From NCBI RefSeq assembly GCF_030411735.1, contig NW_026848140.1, positions 682,001 to 746,000 of the forward strand: 64,000 nucleotides of DNA, read 5' to 3'. Positions 58,015 to 64,000 of the stretch are shown in pieces; positions within the stretch are counted from its first letter, which is position 1; each line of letters starts with the position of its first letter. A model generated the notes under the pieces. That model was not told where the DNA came from. It made no database searches and worked only from the letters and a program-made list of their open reading frames with translations. The DNA comes from Phialemonium atrogriseum (taxonomy: Eukaryota > Ascomycota > Sordariomycetes > Cephalothecales > Cephalothecaceae). Both the position numbers and the translations under genes were made by a program.

Positions 58015-60109
58015 GTCGATGGTGTGAAACAGCACGGAGGGAGGGAGATGGGCGAGTGCTGCGGCCGCAAGGGATGCAGGAAGCTGCGATGCCGCCGAGT
58101 CAGCGAGGTCATACGGTGGCGGCGGGCAGAGCAGATGATGCTCTCTCTCGCTTTCTCGACTTTCCGTAGGGCTCGGCAGAGAAAGGAAATATCCGAAACC
58201 GTAACCGGCCTGCGGTAGACAAAGAGATTGCCGACGTATGTTTCGTGTACTGTAGCCCGAGGCGGGTCTGGTTAATTCGACGGCGAGGTATTGCTGTTGG
58301 CGAGGAACGGCGCTGCAGAAATAATCTTGCCTGACTTGGTAGGCTGGCAAGGGAAGGGCGACGCTCGGCAATAAAACAAAAAAAGGGCAGGGGCAGAAAG
58401 AACACAGACAACCTTCGCAAAGCGGTAAAAGTAGGTACCTAATCAAGCCGTCAAGAGAAAAAAATCACTGCTTGCCAAGGAGATTCCGGCAGGATATGAG
58501 GCTGCAAAAAGCGGCTGCTCGGTTTCTCAGACTATTATTATTATGGGATTTTATTTCTTGTTTTTCTCTTGTTTCTTCTTAATAGGCTGGAGGTGGTGAA
58601 TTGGGGTTGTCATCAGGGATTGGGACTCAAATTAGGTGACAGGGCCTGTGAATGTGGATTTACGGCGGTAGGGTAGGTTATGTACAGTACCTCCCTAACT
58701 ACCTACGTCCTCGACTTCCCTCATCCCGCCCCTTCACCCCTCACCAAGAGATAGCTTTCATGTGTGTAGAACGGGTGTAGCTGTTCGTGAGTCACTCGCT
58801 GCTCGCCGGGGCTTTTAATCCACGCCCTCCTCGAGACTGGCGGCTGGTCACTGCGGGCAAAAAGAGCGGTAACCTGGTGGGCATTTACCAACTAACATGG
58901 AACCTACCTTAGGTAGGTAGCTAGCTACCTCACATAGCATAGCACGTAAGCGTAGGCGGGCTACCACTAAGCAGCACCCGCCTCCCGTCATTACATCACA
59001 GATCACAGGCCAGACCACAGTGCCCATCATCAGCAAAGCCAGCTCATCGGGCATGACGAGAAGTAGTATTCAGAAACCACACCGGGACGCGGTCTTCTGA
59101 TGAAAAAGAACCACTCTCCCCGCCCATTCCCGCCCATCTCCCATATCTTTGACAACACGCTGCAGTTCACGGGCAAGGCATTGGTCGTCCGCACCCGGAC
59201 TCGAGTGCTTTTGCTGCCTGGCAGGCCCAAGAACCTTCCAATCCGGATGAGAGAGCTGATGGGGGCTAACGGTCACGAACTGGCCGGGTCGTGTAATGCG
59301 CGTGTGGGTGGGTGGGCCTGCAGCAACGTCTGTGCCATTAAGACGACAGGTTCGGAATGCTTGATGCTTCTCAATGGCTCTGGATTTCCAACCCAGATGT
59401 ATGCTTTGCATCATCTACCTACCACCTTAGCAACAGCGCCAGACGCGGCCTTGCTTCCCCAGAGATAATTAGGTAGATTGAGGTTGGGGAGCAGCAAGGG
59501 TTACGGAATACCTACGCAGAAGTGAATCCTCGCCCAAAGCACGGTGCTGTCCGCATGTTGCCGTAGTTTTGCACGCAAGGTTCCAACCGTTGATCCTGGC
59601 GTGCCAATGTCTTGACTCGGCGCCGTTTTGAAATTTGGTTGGCTCCCGGCTCTCAACCTGGACACGCCAACCCTACTGCGTAAGTTCCCTTTGGCCCAGC
59701 GCTCCGCAAGCATTTGTCAGCTGCTCTAGAACAAAGAGTTGGGTTGTTTGGGGCTGCAGTCTTTCCCTTGATATCTACCTGCCCCCTAATTTAGGCTAGG
59801 TGCAAACATATGTAGGTCTTCAAAATCAAATACCGGTATGTCCATTCTTTGGTGTGGTGTGTGCCTACCCTGCCAAGTAAGGAAAGAAGGTAACAGCAAC
59901 AGACAACCCATGCCATTCCTGATTCTTAGCGCAGCGGAACTGTAAGCCGTGAACCAGGGCCCTGTCATTTGGCGGCAAGTGAGATACCCGACAGCGTGGA
60001 ATTCGCGGGGTGACCCCCACGCAAACTCCATCCCCGGACCAATCAGGAATCGCCTTTACTTCTCTGCAAGAGTCCCGCGCCAAGATACCCATTTCAACAT
60101 CTCCCGTTC
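58015..60109. other. Intergenic stretch, Barentsz-like promoter side
   Basis: 2.1 kb, with TACCTAGGTA-type words near 58432, 58680 and 58900-58930, including the perfect palindrome AGGTAGCTAGCTACCT at 58915-58930. No gene-like frame. Confidence 0.5.
58915..58930. repeat. 16-bp perfect palindrome
   Basis: AGGTAGCTAGCTACCT equals its own reverse complement and sits within a cluster of AGGTAG words. Confidence 0.9.
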
Positions 60110-61596
60110 TTAGCCACTTGCTGGAGGCTCCAAACTCTGCGTCTTCTCGATCTTGGGAACACACCCGAAACGGCTGTTGCCCTGATCCCAGATCTAGCCC
60201 GAACAAATCTGTCAGCTCTTCGCTCGTTCTTTCCCTTTTCTCGGGGGCAACGGCTTTGCGATCAAGACACTGGACTCACCGCATAGACAGACTTGAGGAA
60301 GGTATCGCCGAGAATGTCGAAGGGGTTCTCGCCGCGCGATTGGACCCCACCGTACCAGTTGTCACTGTCGACGGGGGCGAAGACGAGATCCTCCTTCTGG
60401 ATGACGAACTCCTTATCGCCGATGGCGACGCTGAAGTCGGGCAAGTCGTTCGTTTTCACGCTCATGGGGATGATGTAGCCCTGGTACTGCTCGCTGTAGG
60501 TGGCACCGTCGATCTGCTTATAAAGGGCGTCGCAGACCTTATCCGAGACAAGCGCAAGGGTTGTACCGGTGTCGGCAATGGCCGTGTTGCCAGACAGCGT
60601 GATCTGTTGGCCGTTGATAGTGGCGCTGGCACTGTTGAACATCCAGAACCCCTGGGAGCTGTCAATACCGGCCCACGAGATATCCTCGCCCGACGCCGAG
60701 ACGAGATCCTGATCGATCCAGCCGAAGGTGTAGAACGAGTTCGACTCCGAGTCTCGGGTGCTGTAGAAGGCCGACGTGAAGAGTTCCGCATCCTTGGGAA
60801 TGTCCGACTGCGAAATCATGTTTGCAACGGGTGTCGGCTGCGGGTCGGGGGAACCATTCGTGGTTATGGTGTTGATCTCCGGGAAGGCGAGTCCAAGAAG
60901 GCCGTCTCCGGTCCCCTGCGCGAACTGGGCAGCGAGAGTCTTGGCTAACTCGACAGCCTGGTTCTTGATATTGAGACCGCCAATGCTCAAGACGTCTGTC
61001 CCGACGTCACCAGAAGCAGAGCTGCCATCTCCATATTGGATCTCCCAGGCCTCGCTCGGTGACTTCTTGAAGGTTGAGGACTTTGAGGGGTCAAAGATGT
61101 TATGGCCGGACCGGGAACCAGCTGGAAGCTCAGTGGAGAACACCTGTGCGTGTGTTAGCTAGAATATTCCGGAGTATTGCTTTCCCACTGGGAGTGACGG
61201 CACCCAAAGGTCAGATGAGCCCGTGTCAAAATCGAGCTTCAGCTTCTGCGGAGGAGTGCCAATCTCGACCTCGCATAGGTACATGGAATCGTTTTGCTGG
61301 TCTTCAGCGGTGACCTCGCCGGTCTCGGCGTCATCTGGACTAGCCTTCTTCACCAGTCGCTTCTGCATCTGTACGCGGCCACCCACGGCAGCGGTGCCAC
61401 TAGCAAGCCCTCGCTGGTGAACCCGCTTCTGGTGGAAATAACGGCCGGGCTTGGTTGGTTGGAAACCGAAGCGATTCAGCAAATAGACGTAAGACTTTGT
61501 GCCATCGCGCTTATAATTCTTGTTTGGGATGACGGGGATTTTCTGGAGGTCACGTTCGCTCCTGAACTTGGCCTGTGTCTCAAAGACTGCTTCCAT
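60110..61596 (-). CDS. Pepsin-type (A1) aspartic protease without visible signal peptide
   Basis: Three exons (61596-61204, 61143-60280, 60193-60110), both introns phase 0 (60 and 86 bp), give 446 aa. Catalytic aspartates are in DFDTGSSDLW (Asp124) and IADTGTTLA (Asp322); the flap Tyr is in IQYGDGSSASG. The C-terminus is completed by the short last exon: YAIWDQGNSRFGCVPKIEK, typical for endothiapepsin/penicillopepsin relatives. The first ~105 residues form a basic propeptide-like region (NKNYKRDGTKSYVYLLNRFGFQP, KRVHQRG) without a hydrophobic signal sequence. Upstream ATGs at 61689 and 61737 add MALRYPALRYTYRSF... but no clear signal peptide either. It may therefore be intracellular, use an unconventional route, or have an unseen upstream exon. 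Intron 1 starts with the unusual GTGCCG but joining gives the expected DLWVFSTELP. Confidence 0.9.
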
Positions 61597-63155
61597 TGTG
61601 GAGGTCACAAACTTGCGTGGAGATCGGAATCTACCCTGATCGATGAAACTGCGGTAGGTGTAGCGAAGGGCAGGATAACGAAGGGCCATGTAATGAAGGG
61701 AGGTTGACGAGGGAGATTGGAAGCATCCGACTACCACCCAAGCAGTACTTATACGTGTGCCATCGGGCAGTCTGGTCTCATGTCCAAGTCAGTTGCACTT
61801 CCCAACATAGGAAGTTGACCATCTTTGTGTGTAACGACCACAACCAGAACGAAGCCGGCAGTGACGCCATGTTCCGGGGGCTGAACGTCTCAAAGAGGCA
61901 ACCTTGGCAGGTACGGTGCAGTCAGGCGGGAGAAAATGCATCACAACCAGGGACAAGCAAGCAAACCCGGTTTGCAGCCTCAGAACGCGACCTGCCAACC
62001 AGTAAAAATTATTTCTGGATGGAGGTCATGACGGCGTTGCTCCAATTCTTTGATCCAATTGCAGGCGGAGCATCCCTGGCAAGGGCGAATAGACGATATA
62101 AATCTCGAGATATAAATACGTTGCTCTGAAGATCCAGTGGCGAAACGCTTGCCCCAATACCTCGATTCTACAAATAGAAAAGCTGTCTGAGTATTGATGA
62201 GCAGCAACGTGTGATACGTTAATCAAAGTTCTTGATAGGCATATAAACTGGCCTTGCCAATATAACCGTGGAATGTCCCGTAGAAGCTGTTAGAAATACT
62301 GGCCAGAAGGCATCTTGACAGCATCTTCACATCTCGTTAGTCCCGTAAGAGGTATATCCGCCTGATGTTCTATGATGTGGAAGGCATCATAGACTATGTA
62401 AAATGCTGCCTACCTCTACATCGGGTTGGTGTGGTTCGCACCCCCTGTTTTACTCTATGCCTCGTAGACGTGTTTCATTGGCACCTAAATACCGCACCCC
62501 TCTGCCCGATGACTCCATATGCGCCCTTCCGATTCAAGCACTCGATCTACTACTACGGTACGGAAGACAGCTGCTCAGTATAATTGTCCAACAATGACGA
62601 GCCGTCCAGAGCGCCGAGAAAGTTCCCCCATACATCGGCGCATGTGACGACTTGCGGCCACTGCTCTTGCACATCCTGTCTTGTGCGACAGTAAGTGTTG
62701 TTGGAAGTTTCCTAACTGTCGTCTGGGGATGTGTTTCAGTTCCCATGGCATTGAAAGGGCTCGACGAGGTAACAAGGGTGCGGATCGAGTACACCAAAGA
62801 GAGGGAGAGATTCAGAGGTGAGGGGGGTAGGGATTTAGATACACACAGTTTCTTAGTTCGCTGTGATGTTTAGTTCAAGACGCCCATCCTCATCCCCATC
62901 CTCACCTAGGTCGGTGACGGACTCAGCATCCTCTCTACGTATCCTTTATCCAAGGAGAATGATCTTTCACCTCAAGGCGGCAGTTCGGGGAACATCCATG
63001 CCGACCTCATAGATCTGGTCCCCTTCTGAGAAGGGCTATCCCGCCAACCATCTGACTTTCTGCGTAACCGAAGGTACTCTCTGTCATCTGGAGAGAATGG
63101 ACGTTGTAGAACTAGACGGGTGAGATGGAGTTCCAGATAAAGGAGATAGCTGGGC
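61597..63155. other. Intergenic stretch
   Basis: 1.56 kb between the protease promoter side and the 3' end of the ADC lyase-like gene. No gene-like frame or repeat was seen. Confidence 0.5.
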
Positions 63156-64000
63156 TCAGTCAAGCTTGATCCTCCCAAAAGTGAAACCCCTGACCCCGTT
63201 GCTCAGCCAACATTCCTCGCCGTCCTCAAGGGAGGAGGCCTTGACCACTTCCTCAACGGCGAGCGCCCTAATAACGGTGAACCGGGGCCCAGGACGTGTG
63301 AATGGAGTCGACAACATACCTTTCTAACGCCCACCTTCTTGATGTCCCGTCATTTCCGCCACTTCCGTCTTGGAATGTAAATCTGGATGAAACCGGCGGC
63401 GTTACCCATCGTCCGCCTCTCCAGAAGTAAGGAGTGGTGGTGCTCCCTTCCATGATCGAATCGTCGGCATCATTGATAATAAGCACCTCTTTCTGAGTAG
63501 GAAGGCCGATCCCTGCTCTTCGCCGCGCCTCGTCGTACATGGCCCTGCGGGTAGTCTTGAAGTGCGTGTACTCGGAACGCCCAGTCCTCTGCTTATCGAG
63601 GACCACCTCAAACGCCAGGTCCTTGCAAGGAAAGACCTCGCTCGTCTCTGTCTTCCCTGGCACGGGGAGCCTTTCCGGAAACAGGTTGGCAAGAGCTCGC
63701 TTTGGGACTTCAGATGCCACAACTCCCAACTCTCCTTCCCTTGAGATATCCACTCTAACCTTGGAAGGTGCTCCTTGACTCTGTCCCAATGCCTTGATTA
63801 CGGATTCCGAAAGGGTGTGCAAACCCACATCGCCACTGAGAACATGGACAGCTGCATCCCAACCCCAGTGGGTGGCCGCTCTCAGCATGCGGTCACGATG
63901 GAAGTCCAGCATATACAGCGGCGAGGGATTCTCCCGGTTCCAGCCTGCGTGCTTTAGTGCGCTGCCAGGGACCTCTAGGAGAACAGGGTCATAACGAAAA
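63156..64000 (-). CDS. ABZ2: Aminodeoxychorismate lyase-like (class IV aminotransferase fold), 5' end off the window
   Basis: The 5' part lies beyond the right edge; within the window two exons (64000-63320, 63267-63156) with a 52-bp intron encode the C-terminal ~263 residues. The frame is open to the edge (RYDPVLLEVPGSALKHAGWN). Class IV PLP-fold signatures: EVLIINDADDSIMEGSTTTPYFWRGGRWVTPP, GGNDGTSRRWALERALAVEE, and the end ECWLSNGVRGFTFGRIKL, which is characteristic of fungal Abz2-type 4-amino-4-deoxychorismate lyases. These split pyruvate from aminodeoxychorismate to give p-aminobenzoate for folate. Another class IV member (branched-chain aminotransferase-like) is less likely because of the short length of the terminal region and the SNGVRG ending. 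Confidence 0.8.

Noticed and set aside
58015..58446. N-terminal extension of the Barentsz-like protein to 58446
   Set aside because: The extension is Cys/Leu/Pro-rich, unlike the domain, and the conserved start region begins at the MHMMAAAVPRRRKF cluster.
60010..60948. 312-codon plus-strand frame
   Set aside because: Antisense of the aspartic protease.
1..64000. CRISPR arrays, bacterial operons, phage or insertion sequences
   Set aside because: Introns and eukaryotic gene families throughout; no spaced direct repeats or transposase frames were seen.

Overview
The window is nuclear DNA of a filamentous ascomycete, most likely a Sordariomycete and probably a Chaetomiaceae-like member of the Sordariales. 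The evidence is GC-rich coding sequence, short GT..AG introns (mostly 52-145 bp) with CTAAC/CTGAC-type branch points, long pyrimidine-rich gene-free stretches, recurrent TACCTAGGTA-type words between genes, and protein families typical of filamentous fungi. Species assignment is inference. Gene models were spliced by hand from reading frames, donor and acceptor signals and family knowledge.

Layout: 1-7.7 kb has no recognisable gene. 7.7-8.9 kb: TMEM19/DUF92 membrane protein (+). 9.9-10.4 kb: SNU13 (-), divergent from VMA3, the V-ATPase proteolipid (+, 10.9-12.2 kb), whose last intron carries an assembly gap inside homopolymer runs. 13.0-14.8 kb: ERG4 sterol reductase (-). 14.8-17.9 kb is gene-free but holds an 18-bp inverted repeat with Pol III-like signals. 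17.9-28.7 kb: one giant minus-strand gene of ten exons, predicted 3,423 aa, very rich in Glu/Ala/Pro/Asp, with a run of seven small frame-neutral exons. 31.6-32.5 kb: SNF7 (-), divergent from TEN1 (+, 33.2-33.7 kb). 34.8-35.3 kb: a 131-aa conserved-looking unknown (-). 35.3-39.6 kb is gene-free. 39.6-41.5 kb: RAD52 (-). 43.0-44.0 kb: STS1/Cut8 (-), divergent from NOP13 (+, 45.1-46.6 kb). 47.3-50.0 kb: NBR1-type autophagy receptor (-). 52.2-54.1 kb: CofD/UPF0052 protein (-). 55.7-58.0 kb: Barentsz/CASC3-like protein (-). 60.1-61.6 kb: pepsin-type aspartic protease (-). 63.2-64.0 kb: aminodeoxychorismate lyase-like gene (-), running off the right edge.

Most genes are housekeeping and do not form a single pathway or cluster: splicing and rRNA processing (SNU13, NOP13), exon-junction biology (Barentsz-like), vacuole, endosome and autophagy (VMA3, SNF7, NBR1), genome and telomere maintenance (RAD52, TEN1), proteasome localisation (STS1), sterol synthesis (ERG4) and folate synthesis (ADC lyase). 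I see no secondary-metabolite cluster, transposase, reverse transcriptase, CRISPR array or confident tRNA. The most unusual items are the giant acidic gene with its exon array, several exons of 8-18 nt, and the inverted-repeat element near 16.7-17.0 kb.
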